Shown here: piece by piece, positions 7,551 to 15,522 of the stretch
Position numbering within the stretch: the first letter of the stretch is position 1
Layout of the letters: each line of letters begins with the position of its first letter
NCBI GenBank assembly: GCA_012519655.1
Contig: JAAYPS010000102.1
Span: 1 to 33,442, forward strand
Direction: 5' to 3'
Length of the DNA: 33,442 nucleotides
From: Clostridiaceae bacterium
GTDB lineage: Bacteria; Bacillota; Clostridia; DSM-8532
Program-made: the position numbers and the translations under genes
Notes under the pieces: generated by a model
What the model was told of the DNA's origin: nothing
Seen by the model: the letters and a program-made list of their open reading frames with translations, nothing else
The model's database searches: none

Positions 7551-8864
7551 TTACACCCTATTAACCTTTCGCTTAACAGCATCTTTACCAATACGGATGG
7601 ATTGTACAAGATACCTTTTCGAAGGGCATGAGTATGAACAGCTACCGCATTCGATACAGTCAAGGATATGATATCTGTCCAGATCTTCGAACTTATCTGC
7701 CATTACAAGACGATTCAGTTCTAATGGTAATAAGTTCATTGGACAAGCCTGAATACATTTACCACATCTAATGCACGGCCATTCCTCAGGCAGATCCCCT
7801 TGCTTCTTATCAAAAGCCAATATTGCATTGGTATTCTTGATAACAGAGGTTTCAAGTGAATATTGAGCAATTCCCATCATAGGACCACCCATTAGCACTT
7901 TATAAGGCTGTGACTTAAATCCTCCACAAAAGTCAAATAAATCCTTCAAAGATGTTCCAATAGGCACACTTACATTTTGTGGATTACTTACAACAGAGCC
8001 ATCCACTGTCACGCGCCTTTGCACGAGTGGCATACCAGTCTTCAAATATTGCGCTATATACGAAACAGTGTTTACATTTAGCACAATACACCCCACATCA
8101 GCAGGAAGTTTACCAGATAGAACTGTTCTGCCTGTAGTTGCATATATCAGCATTTTCTCTGCACCTTGAGGATATCTTGAGGATAGGGATTTGATAGAAA
8201 TCCTTTTGTCGCTCTTAGAAGTTTCAGCAAGTAATTTTATTGCGTCAGGCTTATTATCTTCAATACCAATAATAGCGTTATTGATGTTAAGATAATCCAA
8301 TACAAGCTGAATGCCTTCTATTATACCAGTAGGGTTTTCAATCATCTCCCTGTAATCCGATGTAATATAGGGTTCACATTCAGCACCGTTGATAATTAGA
8401 CTGTCAACGTCTTTATCCTTAGGAGGATTGAGCTTAACATGTGTTGGAAAACCCGCGCCGCCCAGACCTACAAGACCTGAGTTTCGTATTGCCTTGAGAA
8501 AATCTTCCCTATTATTTACTTCGGGCGGTGAAATGCCCTCGTAAACTTCTTGTTTACCGTCGGTTTGTATTTCAATGGACATAACCAGCTTTCCACTCGC
8601 ATATAGCATAGGTTCTACGCGGGTTATAGTACCTGAAACACTGGAGTGAATTGGAGAAGATACATATGCATCACTATTGCCTATTATTTGTCCTACCTTC
8701 ACCGTATCACCTTTTTTTACGGTTGGAGTACAGGGCGCTCCAATATGCTGAACCATTGGGATTATTACCTTTTCAGGGGTACCTAAAACAGACGTTTCAG
8801 ATTTTAAGGTATTTTTATGGTGCGGCGTGGATACGCCACCACGAAATACCCTTTTAAAAGCCAT
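7551..8864 (-). CDS. rnfC: Rnf complex subunit C, NAD(H)-reacting flavo-iron-sulfur protein
   Basis: 437 residues from the ATG at 8864, which has gaggtg 6 bp upstream; a GTG three codons earlier overlaps that site and is less likely. RnfC is the peripheral subunit that reduces NAD+. It has an N-terminal barrel/sandwich region, then the NADH/FMN fold like NuoF (GLVGLGGAGFPTHVK and NGAECEPYITSDYREM). Two C-terminal [4Fe-4S] motifs follow (CIRCGKCIQACP and CIECGSCSYSCP). It is the first gene of the rnf operon. Confidence 0.95.
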   Translation of the reverse strand: MAFKRVFRGGVSTPHHKNTLKSETSVLGTPEKVIIPMVQHIGAPCTPTVKKGDTVKVGQIIGNSDAYVSSPIHSSVSGTITRVEPMLYASGKLVMSIEIQTDGKQEVYEGISPPEVNNREDFLKAIRNSGLVGLGGAGFPTHVKLNPPKDKDVDSLIINGAECEPYITSDYREMIENPTGIIEGIQLVLDYLNINNAIIGIEDNKPDAIKLLAETSKSDKRISIKSLSSRYPQGAEKMLIYATTGRTVLSGKLPADVGCIVLNVNTVSYIAQYLKTGMPLVQRRVTVDGSVVSNPQNVSVPIGTSLKDLFDFCGGFKSQPYKVLMGGPMMGIAQYSLETSVIKNTNAILAFDKKQGDLPEEWPCIRCGKCIQACPMNLLPLELNRLVMADKFEDLDRYHILDCIECGSCSYSCPSKRYLVQSIRIGKDAVKRKVNRV

Positions 8865-9027
8865 AAATATCACCTCACTTTATTTTGACATATTTAGGGT
8901 TGTTTATTAAGAAAAAAATATTTATTATAGAGTAATAATAACACATGAACAGAACTTTGTGAATACGATAAATGTTTTTTGTATACAAAATAAAAGTGCG
9001 TGAAATGTTTATATTAAGCGCCCTACC
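8865..9027 (-). promoter_or_regulatory. spacer upstream of rnfC, possible promoter
   Basis: This 163-bp AT-rich gap lies between the hydrogenase-related operon and rnf on the same strand. A perfect minus-strand TATAAT lies at 8924-8929, but its -35 (ctgttc at 17 bp) is poor. I see no terminator hairpin here, so the two operons could be transcribed together. Confidence 0.35.
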
Positions 9028-10395
9028 CTATTTTTCCATTGCCGAGAAATCGAGCTCAAAGCTTGAAATAATTACCGGTATATCATTTATTTGTATACCC
9101 CTTAAACATTGGCTTAAGAAAGGAAATTTCAAAGAAGAGGAGTTTCTTATTTTTATATCTGTTACAACTCCACTCTCAAGGCTTAGATAAATAACCAATT
9201 CTCCGTATGCTTCCTTTTCTCGAACAACTGTATATCCATTTCGATTTATGTTGATGGATGCTCTAACATCGCCATGGGGTAGCATATCTATGGCTTGATC
9301 TATGAGGGACAAAGATAGCAAACAATCCTCAAATATAAGCATTGTACGTGTGAAACAGTTGCTTTCTTCTTTACAGGAAACTTCATAGCTTAACTTTGAA
9401 TATGGTAATTTTGATAGCCTACGGATATTTTCATAAACACCTGCTGCCCGAGCTAAACGACCTGTCGACACTCTAGCTGTTTTGCTGTCCACCTTGCCTA
9501 GGCTACTCAATCTATTAACTATTGAGTGTGTACTTTCCCATGTTCTCCTAATATCAGACAGCCCTTGAACCATCTCTTGAATAATAACATTTAGCTGAAA
9601 TATTGCTTCATTTGATACATCTTCTTTCACACCACCGAGCACTAAAATATCTTTTAATTGAGGTTCTTCCGTGGCATAGGCTACAGCTTCATTGTATAGT
9701 TTAATTAATCCTATCAAGTCTGAGTAATCTGATAAAAGACCAAGGCATTTTGTTAAATGACTTAAGCTATAAAGATTTGCCTTTAAAAAACTCAACTCAT
9801 TGAAAATGAGCCTCAGGAAATTAGCCCTTTCTGGTACGTTAACGTTGTTTATTTTCTCAACTGCATGCAAAAAGGCCAAACCAATTGAAAACCCATTGAC
9901 TGAGGAAAGACGTTCTAACATCTCTAACGCTTCAGATACCTTCTTACCTATACATAGTCTTTCTACACCCCGATAATTATATCCCGTTTCCACATTTATT
10001 TGATCTATGATCTCATCGGAGATTGTAAAGCGAAACAAAACAGGCTCTGGTAGTAAGGGATGAAAAGGTCCCCACTCTACAGCTGCATGGAAGTCTTTTT
10101 TCTCTACATTATCTTCTTTATGCAAATCGAACCTAATTGGGTAACAATCTGCAATCTCTTTTTGCATTTGAGCACCTTCTAGATAGGCTATAGTAATTGA
10201 AGGTAGGATGCTGTGTTCGGGTACTTCTATATCAATTGTGTCAATGTTTCCGTCTTTTTCGAAAAAATAATTTATTTCCACATAACCTTGTTTCTTATTT
10301 GCTTTTATGAGAAGAAGATTATAGCCCGTATGCTTATAAGCAAACCATTTGCCTATTAATTCTCCATTTTTTTGTTCTGTTAAAAATATGCTCAC
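9028..10395 (-). CDS. NiFe-hydrogenase-like/NuoCD-like large subunit lacking NiFe ligands
   Basis: 455 residues. The N-terminal ~95 residues resemble the NuoC (30-kDa) domain and the rest the NuoD/group 4 hydrogenase large subunit, the order seen in HycE/HyfG. Recognisable motifs are WGPFHPLLPEP (108-118) and GYNYRGVERL (138-147). Where a hydrogenase has ERICGIC, this protein has ERLSSVN (161-167). Where the C-terminus should read DPCxSCxxR, it has ELDFSAMEK (447-455). All four metal-binding Cys are thus Ser164, Asn167, Asp449 and Ala452, so it cannot hold a NiFe site. It matches the idea of energy-converting hydrogenase-related (Ehr) complexes. The start is GTG, with aggag upstream. Confidence 0.82.
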   Translation of the reverse strand: MSIFLTEQKNGELIGKWFAYKHTGYNLLLIKANKKQGYVEINYFFEKDGNIDTIDIEVPEHSILPSITIAYLEGAQMQKEIADCYPIRFDLHKEDNVEKKDFHAAVEWGPFHPLLPEPVLFRFTISDEIIDQINVETGYNYRGVERLCIGKKVSEALEMLERLSSVNGFSIGLAFLHAVEKINNVNVPERANFLRLIFNELSFLKANLYSLSHLTKCLGLLSDYSDLIGLIKLYNEAVAYATEEPQLKDILVLGGVKEDVSNEAIFQLNVIIQEMVQGLSDIRRTWESTHSIVNRLSSLGKVDSKTARVSTGRLARAAGVYENIRRLSKLPYSKLSYEVSCKEESNCFTRTMLIFEDCLLSLSLIDQAIDMLPHGDVRASININRNGYTVVREKEAYGELVIYLSLESGVVTDIKIRNSSSLKFPFLSQCLRGIQINDIPVIISSFELDFSAMEK

Positions 10396-10416
10396 AAACT
10401 TCTCCTGCCTTTACTA

Positions 10417-10869
10417 TTAGTTTTTATCCCTTTCGCCTTTTGCCTGTTTATTTTTTACGTTTTCCATTGCCCTTACAATGGTCTCAAGCATTTCTGTCCC
10501 ATCGGGCGTGCAACCACGTATCCACGAAGTAACAGGCAACACATCTTCAACAATATATAACTGATTTCCCTGCCTGCGAAAAAGACTACCAGAACATGCG
10601 CAAGCTCCTGCGGCAACAACGGCTTTTGGGGAAGGGATTTTCTCATAAATCTGCATAATTTCTTCTTTTGATTTCTCATTAATGCAACCAGAAATCAGCA
10701 GACAATCTGCATGTTTCGGGTTTCCTGTCAATGTAATACCCTTTATCGTGTTTTGCTCTGACAAAGCCATGGATAATGCATCAACACATCCCCTGCATCC
10801 ACCTGCTTGTATGACAAAAACCGATATGGATCGAGTTCTAATTTTGTTTAACAAGTCCGCAAAGCTCAA
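10417..10869 (-). CDS. NuoB-like/hydrogenase small subunit with intact Fe-S cysteines
   Basis: About 150 residues from a TTG at 10869 chosen because aaaggag lies 8 bp upstream; a GTG at 10902 is the alternative but lacks a good site. This is the 20-kDa PSST/NuoB fold carrying the proximal [4Fe-4S] cluster. All ligands appear present: GGCRGC, GACACSG and IRGCTPDG, four or five Cys in the expected order. It would sit under the large subunit and pass electrons towards its (Ni-free) cavity. The gene lies between the membrane subunit (upstream) and the large subunit (21-bp gap). Confidence 0.85.
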   Translation of the reverse strand: MSFADLLNKIRTRSISVFVIQAGGCRGCVDALSMALSEQNTIKGITLTGNPKHADCLLISGCINEKSKEEIMQIYEKIPSPKAVVAAGACACSGSLFRRQGNQLYIVEDVLPVTSWIRGCTPDGTEMLETIVRAMENVKNKQAKGERDKN

Positions 10870-10909
10870 TAAAAGCACTCCTTTAACAAATCCGTTACCC
10901 ACCGCATGT

Positions 10910-11758
10910 TTATCGCAAAACGTAAAGAGAAATAAAATTCAGCAAAGACACTCCACCTGCCCATATCCAGGAATACTTAGCCGATTGCTTCCAGTTTACC
11001 TTTGCAACAAATCCATCCCACAATAAAAACAAAAGATATAATATCATAATAACCAAAAATGAAACCCATTCATTAAGCGGTAAAAAGATAGATAAAATTT
11101 TAATCCATATACCTATTTCAATCCAATGTGTCATCTGTACTAATGCCAGGCTCCAACCACTATAAGGTGTAAAAAGGGCTGCATCCAAAACAGATAATTC
11201 ATCTCCAGAAATGCCAAAATTAAAATACCCTATATTACCTTTAATCAAAAGTATTACGAATAGCGATATAAATGTAAATACAAGGCTTATAAAAACGCCA
11301 TTACTTTTCGAATATCCAGAGAGCACACCAAGATTAAGCGCACCTGTTGTTTTGTATATTGTTGTGGCTGCAACCATTGATGTAAACAACAAAACAACAA
11401 ACCTGGAAACTGCTCTTTGTGCACAGATCTTCCCAGAAAAAGTGTTGGCACTATATGCTCCAATAATGATGAACAATTCCATCATGGACAATACCGAAAC
11501 AACAAAAAGAAAATTAAATCCTGCCACCGTCATATATAGCGCTATAAGCGAGAATACGAAGGCTCCAATGGAAAAAAAGCAAGCAAAATAATTAATTGTT
11601 CCGTCCTTCTTTTCGAAAAGTTTAATAATACGGTATATGGGTTGAAGTATGTACGATCTACCCTGCCCACGCATCATAGTCTTAAAGTAATTTTCGACAA
11701 TATATTCAACAGGAACTATCAAAATGATGGCGAAAAACCAGATAATTACCTCAAACAT
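10910..11758 (-). CDS. NuoH/HyfC-like membrane subunit
   Basis: 282 residues from the ATG at 11758 (gggggtgg 7 bp upstream), overlapping the preceding gene by 13 bp. It has about eight membrane helices. This family links the iron-sulfur module to the membrane. The first cytoplasmic loop is recognisable (RGQGRSYILQPIYRIIKLFE). The later acidic loop, which in NuoH/HycD is rich in Glu (PFD-PEAE-E...EYSG), reads DELSVLDAALFTPYSG, so several of the usual carboxylates are missing. The family assignment is from motifs and neighbours; sequence divergence is strong. Confidence 0.75.
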   Translation of the reverse strand: MFEVIIWFFAIILIVPVEYIVENYFKTMMRGQGRSYILQPIYRIIKLFEKKDGTINYFACFFSIGAFVFSLIALYMTVAGFNFLFVVSVLSMMELFIIIGAYSANTFSGKICAQRAVSRFVVLLFTSMVAATTIYKTTGALNLGVLSGYSKSNGVFISLVFTFISLFVILLIKGNIGYFNFGISGDELSVLDAALFTPYSGWSLALVQMTHWIEIGIWIKILSIFLPLNEWVSFLVIMILYLLFLLWDGFVAKVNWKQSAKYSWIWAGGVSLLNFISLYVLR

Positions 11759-13083
11759 GATAAAGCCACCCCCAAAATAAGAGCTGCGGTTGTAATCCAT
11801 CCAAGCCTTATAATAAGTTTAAAATTCACCCTGAACGGAAAGAAAGTTGATGGTAAATATTTCTCATCGGCCTCTTGTGGTAATTTTGCCTGTACAAACA
11901 AATATGACACCCACTCAATAATAAAGGCTGCAATTAAAACAATACCTGAAATAACAATTAAAAGAGATAGCGGATTACTATAGAGAAAATCAACATTTGA
12001 CTGATAATCTTTAAAGGACGTTGCCACTCCCAGACCCGCTATACACATAATGGTGGTATTGAGGCTATACTTGTTTTGCTTGTAAATCAGGGCATAATAA
12101 GCACCAGCAAAGACTAATATGCTTCCATATAGAACAAAAAGCGGGATTAATCCTCTATGTAAGTTTTGAAATAATGGTTGAAACTTAAGCAATACTCCAT
12201 AGGGCATAATTATTGAAACAATAACTAAATACATTCCCGTTAGGCTTGATATGGGTATATTCTCAAAAAAGTTATGACGCAGTAAATAGTATTCGGGAAT
12301 CAATAACCCCATTATTATAAGCGTCATAAAGATAATCACAGCCGTCAACTCTGATGCTTGTCCAAAGCCCACCGAAAAGTTTTGCATAGCTAACGAACCT
12401 GTACCTTTGTATGCAATAATATTAGAAGCTAAAAATAGTGTTAGTGCTGCTTGCTGTACATAGGGAACAAATCTCATCCTTTGGTCATGCAAGCTTTCAC
12501 ATGAGTCCACCAAGAAATAAGTAGCGAGGTATTGGAACTGCCAGAACATAAATAACCCCGTCATACTTTTTGCTGACATTAGCCCGGCAAATGAGGAAAG
12601 TAATAACAAAAACCCTGTTATAAACCGCCTTTTTTGTTTGTTAGATGCATTACCGCACTTTTTCCTATAACAGTAAGCTATAAAAGGCATAAAGGTAATA
12701 ATGATAAAACCCCCAGAGAGTGTCAAAAGAGTCTCCTGACGGTTAAGAGATAGAAACTGGCTTGGTTCAGCAGGTGCAAATGATATTTCAAAAACAATGA
12801 GCATCAATACCTGAAAAATAGTTAATATTGAAATAAAGTAATGCTTGTCCCGTATTGAATAAATAAATATCGAAAAGACAGTTAATAGTGATAAGAATTT
12901 CCAAAGAAGGGCTGGAAAATTGATAATCGAAATATTGGGAAATAAATATAGGACGATGGAGCAAATCAGAAAAATAACACTTGATATTATAAGAGAACTA
13001 TAAAAAGCCTTTCCTCTGGTTAATAATACAATAAGCAATAAGATTAGAGGTATAAATACCAAACCCAATACCATTAACTCCAT
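11746..13083 (-). CDS. divergent antiporter-like (NuoL/M/N, HyfB-type) membrane subunit
   Basis: 445 residues with about 13-14 membrane helices; first gene of the operon (ATG with aaagga upstream). It aligns by eye with Mrp/Nuo proton-translocating subunits around helix 5 (GLFMFWQFQYLATYFLV, residues 176-192), where the essential Glu of FWE is Gln182. It also aligns around helices 7-8 (MGLLIPEYYLLRHN, then IPISSLTG), where the conserved Lys before the Pro is Met258 and the following His is missing. Proton pumping by the usual route therefore looks impaired. Product assignment is by motif shape and operon context. Confidence 0.72.
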   Translation of the reverse strand: MELMVLGLVFIPLILLLIVLLTRGKAFYSSLIISSVIFLICSIVLYLFPNISIINFPALLWKFLSLLTVFSIFIYSIRDKHYFISILTIFQVLMLIVFEISFAPAEPSQFLSLNRQETLLTLSGGFIIITFMPFIAYCYRKKCGNASNKQKRRFITGFLLLLSSFAGLMSAKSMTGLFMFWQFQYLATYFLVDSCESLHDQRMRFVPYVQQAALTLFLASNIIAYKGTGSLAMQNFSVGFGQASELTAVIIFMTLIIMGLLIPEYYLLRHNFFENIPISSLTGMYLVIVSIIMPYGVLLKFQPLFQNLHRGLIPLFVLYGSILVFAGAYYALIYKQNKYSLNTTIMCIAGLGVATSFKDYQSNVDFLYSNPLSLLIVISGIVLIAAFIIEWVSYLFVQAKLPQEADEKYLPSTFFPFRVNFKLIIRLGWITTAALILGVALSCLR

Positions 13084-13246
13084 ATCTATTCCTTTCCCTT
13101 TTTCTCTAATCCATCATTACAAAAATCCAAATAAATAGAACACATTGTACAGTGGAACTCTTAGATATCTAACATGTCACAATATCCATGTAACCACAAG
13201 ATATTGCACAGTGGAAATATCCAACATCACAAAATGTCCAATCCTT
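13084..13246. repeat. spacer with 59-bp direct repeat
   Basis: There are two imperfect copies beginning attgtacagtgga (13144) and attgcacagtgga (13203), each followed by tcc/aacatcacaa-like text. No ORF or clear promoter was recognised. It lies upstream of the hydrogenase-related operon, so its promoter should be in or near this spacer. Confidence 0.55.
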
Positions 13247-13274
13247 AATAAAGTATAGCCTTTTTAGGGCTATA
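13247..13274 (-). terminator. rho-independent terminator after rlmB
   Basis: On the minus strand the stem tatagcc / ggctata has a 7-nt ctaaaaa loop followed by ctttatt. It lies 58 bp past the rlmB stop. Confidence 0.75.
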
Positions 13275-13331
13275 CCTCAAGGACTTTTTATTTAAGGCCA
13301 TGTAACCTTGAAAACCTGAATCGTACAGTGA

Positions 13332-14417
13332 TTATACTCCATTACGTTGCTCTGCAGCACGAAAAGCTATAAGCGCCGCTGCTACTGCAGCATTAAGTGA
13401 GTTAATTTTACCATACATTGGTATTGATAAATGAATGTCGCAATTCTCTCTCACCAAACGACTTATACCCTCGCCCTCGCTTCCAATTACAACAGCTAAT
13501 GGACTCTTGTAGTCATACTTCACATAATCAGTATCTCCCGCCATATCAGCACCAGCAATCCATAAACCAGTATCTTTTAACTCCTGTATGGTCCTACTTA
13601 GATTTGTTACTCTTGCGATGGGCATGTGCTCAGCAGCTCCTGCCGCAACCTTCGCAACTACAGCTGTAAGACCAACCGAGCGCCTCTTCGGTAGGATAAT
13701 ACCGTGAACACCTGCGCATTCAGCTGTTCTGATTATTGAGCCAAGGTTATTAGGATCGGTTATCCCGTCCAAAATAAACATAAACGGGGGCTGGCCCATA
13801 TCCTCTGCCCTTTTTAGTATATCTTCAACTTCTACATATGCATATGGTGCTACCTCTGCGATAACCCCTTGATGATTTCGGGTTTCAGACATAGTATCAA
13901 GTTTGCTTTTGTCCAAATATGAAACAACGATACCTTTTTCCCTTGCAATAGCATAAATCCTAGCTAATGCTTGATCCTTAGAATCCTTATCAAGATATAC
14001 TCTATTTATCTGACGCTCTGCACTGAGGGCTTCAAAGACTGTGTTTTTGCCTTCAATCTTGCCCGAATCCTCGTATTCGGAGTCTTGGCTCTCATATAAA
14101 TATTTATTATCATTAATATTTACATTGTCAGTCCTTCTATAATCATTTCTTCTTCTGCTATTACCTCTGTTATCAGCCCTGTTGTAATCATTTCTCCTTC
14201 TGCCGCTATTACCTCTGTTATCAGCCCTGTCGTAATCATTTCTCCTTCTGCCACTATCTTTGTTATTAGTCTTTTTATAATCATCTCGGCCTCTGCTGCT
14301 TTCTTTACTATCAGCCCTTTTATAATCATCACGGCCTCTGCTGCTATCTTTGCTATCAGCCCTTTTATAATCCTTCCTTCTCATACTATCCCTCTTACTA
14401 CCACTCTTATTGTCCAT
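13332..14417 (-). CDS. rlmB: TrmH/SpoU-family 23S rRNA 2'-O-methyltransferase (RlmB-like) with repetitive N-terminal tail
   Basis: 361 residues from the ATG at 14417 (aagga 5 bp upstream), overlapping mrnC by 11 bp. The C-terminal ~250 residues are a normal RlmB: a substrate-binding domain (GKNTVFEALSAERQINRVYL), then the knotted SpoU methyltransferase with NLGSIIRTAECAGVHGIILP, IVIGSEGEGISRLV-like text and SIPMYGKINSLNAAVAAAL. RlmB methylates the ribose of G2251 in the ribosomal P loop, using SAM. The first ~110 residues are an added hydrophilic Arg/Asp/Asn/Ser tail made of six ~15-residue repeats, probably disordered and RNA-binding. Confidence 0.93.
   Translation of the reverse strand: MDNKSGSKRDSMRRKDYKRADSKDSSRGRDDYKRADSKESSRGRDDYKKTNNKDSGRRRNDYDRADNRGNSGRRRNDYNRADNRGNSRRRNDYRRTDNVNINDNKYLYESQDSEYEDSGKIEGKNTVFEALSAERQINRVYLDKDSKDQALARIYAIAREKGIVVSYLDKSKLDTMSETRNHQGVIAEVAPYAYVEVEDILKRAEDMGQPPFMFILDGITDPNNLGSIIRTAECAGVHGIILPKRRSVGLTAVVAKVAAGAAEHMPIARVTNLSRTIQELKDTGLWIAGADMAGDTDYVKYDYKSPLAVVIGSEGEGISRLVRENCDIHLSIPMYGKINSLNAAVAAALIAFRAAEQRNGV
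14124..14381. repeat. six 45-bp coding repeats in the rlmB N-terminus
   Basis: Residues 13-98 of the protein are six units of the pattern (R/G)R(K/D/N)DY(K/D/N)RADS/NK/R-(D/E/G)-S-(S/G)R, 15 residues each, one unit with 16. The unit length is a multiple of three, so expansion or contraction keeps the frame. Confidence 0.9.
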
Positions 14418-14829
14418 TTGGTCCTTCCCCTTCCTCAATGACTTTTGCAGCCATATCTAAGATCTCCAATAGACGTTCTTTCCTTCCAATAAGGTATAAA
14501 TATCCAAGCACTGCTTCAAATGCCGTTGACCGTCGATAATCTATAACATCAGCATGTTTTGGAATTGTAGCAGATTTTGCATTTCTCCCTCGACGGAATA
14601 CGGTTTTTTCCTCATCGGTAAACTTATCATACACCACTTCAACAATCCTGCTCTGTGCAGATGCTTTAACATATCTTGTAGCTTTGACATGCATCTTATG
14701 AGCAGATTCTCTTTTCTTTATGGCAAGCCGGCTTCTGATAAACAAATCAAATACTGAATCTCCCACAAAAGCTAAGACCAATGGCGACAATTGATTAACT
14801 TGTATATTATCTAATTTTCTAAATTCCAT
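14407..14829 (-). CDS. mrnC: Mini-ribonuclease III
   Basis: 140 residues from the ATG at 14829. It is an RNase III catalytic domain without a dsRNA-binding domain; in Bacillus it matures 23S rRNA. The signature is present: LAFVGDSVFDLFIR with the catalytic Asp, and STAFEAVLGYLYL with the catalytic Glu, about 75 residues apart. The neighbouring rlmB also modifies 23S rRNA, and the pair is a conserved neighbourhood in Firmicutes, often after cysS, which is absent here. An upstream in-frame TTG lies on top of the aaggg site and is unlikely to be the start. Confidence 0.95.
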   Translation of the reverse strand: MEFRKLDNIQVNQLSPLVLAFVGDSVFDLFIRSRLAIKKRESAHKMHVKATRYVKASAQSRIVEVVYDKFTDEEKTVFRRGRNAKSATIPKHADVIDYRRSTAFEAVLGYLYLIGRKERLLEILDMAAKVIEEGEGPNGQ

Positions 14830-15112
14830 AAAAATCAACCCTTGCTTAGTATACCATTATTTTTCACCTCAAACCCAAATATTTTATTTTTCGCCCTATA
14901 AATTTTACGAGGTGTAGATTTACTTTCTCTTCACAACGTAAATGAATTTAACTCATATTGAAGTATTGAGGTGCATTTTCCTAATAAAATAAGATTTAGC
15001 ATGTATTTTTTGTTTATAACCTTGCACATTTTTACAATTTTATGTATCACCTTGCAATTTATATGAAACTTAAAGCAAAATAAACAAACATTGTAGCAAC
15101 TATTCGAATAAT

Positions 15113-15187
15113 TTAGTTTATTTTGTCTCTTGTATATAAGGGGTAAAAAAAATTATAATAAGTACGTACACTGATACTTTTTAACAT
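15113..15187 (-). CDS. possible 24-residue micro-ORF with strong ribosome site
   Basis: On the minus strand gaaaggaggt lies 6 bp before an ATG at 15187 that opens a 24-codon frame ending in TAA. The peptide begins MLKSISVRTYYNFFYPLY. It is aromatic and basic, with no clear membrane helix. The ribosome site is among the best in the window, which is why it is listed. The peptide has no recognised family and may be chance. A plus-strand terminator just upstream would end a transcript antisense to it. Confidence 0.3.
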   Translation of the reverse strand: MLKSISVRTYYNFFYPLYTRDKIN

Positions 15188-15233
15188 ACTTTTACCTCCT
15201 TTCTTTTAGGACTATAAAAGATTTTCTAATGCG

Positions 15234-15260
15234 CGGAGCTTTTAAGCTCCGATTTTTTTT
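15234..15260 (+). terminator. rho-independent terminator with no obvious gene before it
   Basis: The stem cggagctt / aagctccg has a 2-nt loop and is followed, after one A, by eight T. No plus-strand ORF ends nearby (14839-15233), so it may close a small RNA or leader transcript. Confidence 0.75.
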
Positions 15261-15522
15261 GCTTTTTTTCAGTATCTATTTTCCTATTGAAATCAATATG
15301 TATAATAAGTTATAGCCAACAGTCCTAAACCAAAATTACTGCTATCGACATTTTGGGAGTCGGGATATATAATTATAGTTGTACTTTTTGATCATCTAGG
15401 AAATAAGCTAATATAACAAGGGATGTTTAGCTCAGAATGACTTGTAATGGCTACATAAAATATTTTTTATCATAAGTCTAACATCACAAATGCCCATATA
15501 TATTTCCTGAAAGGGGTTAAAC

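Larger units (their letters stand above)
14830..15522. other. 690-bp AT-rich spacer upstream of mrnC and capK-like gene
   Basis: The two flanking genes diverge, so both promoters should be here, but no strong -35/-10 pair was found. An extended -10 (minus-strand TGGTATACT, 14848-14856) lies just before mrnC. The spacer contains a terminator at 15234-15260 on the plus strand and a micro-ORF on the minus strand. A small hairpin, ccaaaat / attttgg, lies near 15330-15355. No tRNA, T-box or known riboswitch was recognised. Confidence 0.5.

Noticed and set aside
8972-9190. Plus-strand ORF of 72 codons opposite the large-subunit gene end
   Set aside because: It has no good ribosome site, lies mostly antisense to a well-supported gene, and resembles no family.
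9028-10902. Functional group 4 NiFe hydrogenase
   Set aside because: None of the four NiFe ligand cysteines is present, and no maturation genes are seen in the window, so H2 activity is not supported.
15300-15400. Riboswitch-like leader before the CapK-like gene
   Set aside because: Only one short hairpin (ccaaaat/attttgg) is visible; no known riboswitch core or T-box sequence could be matched.
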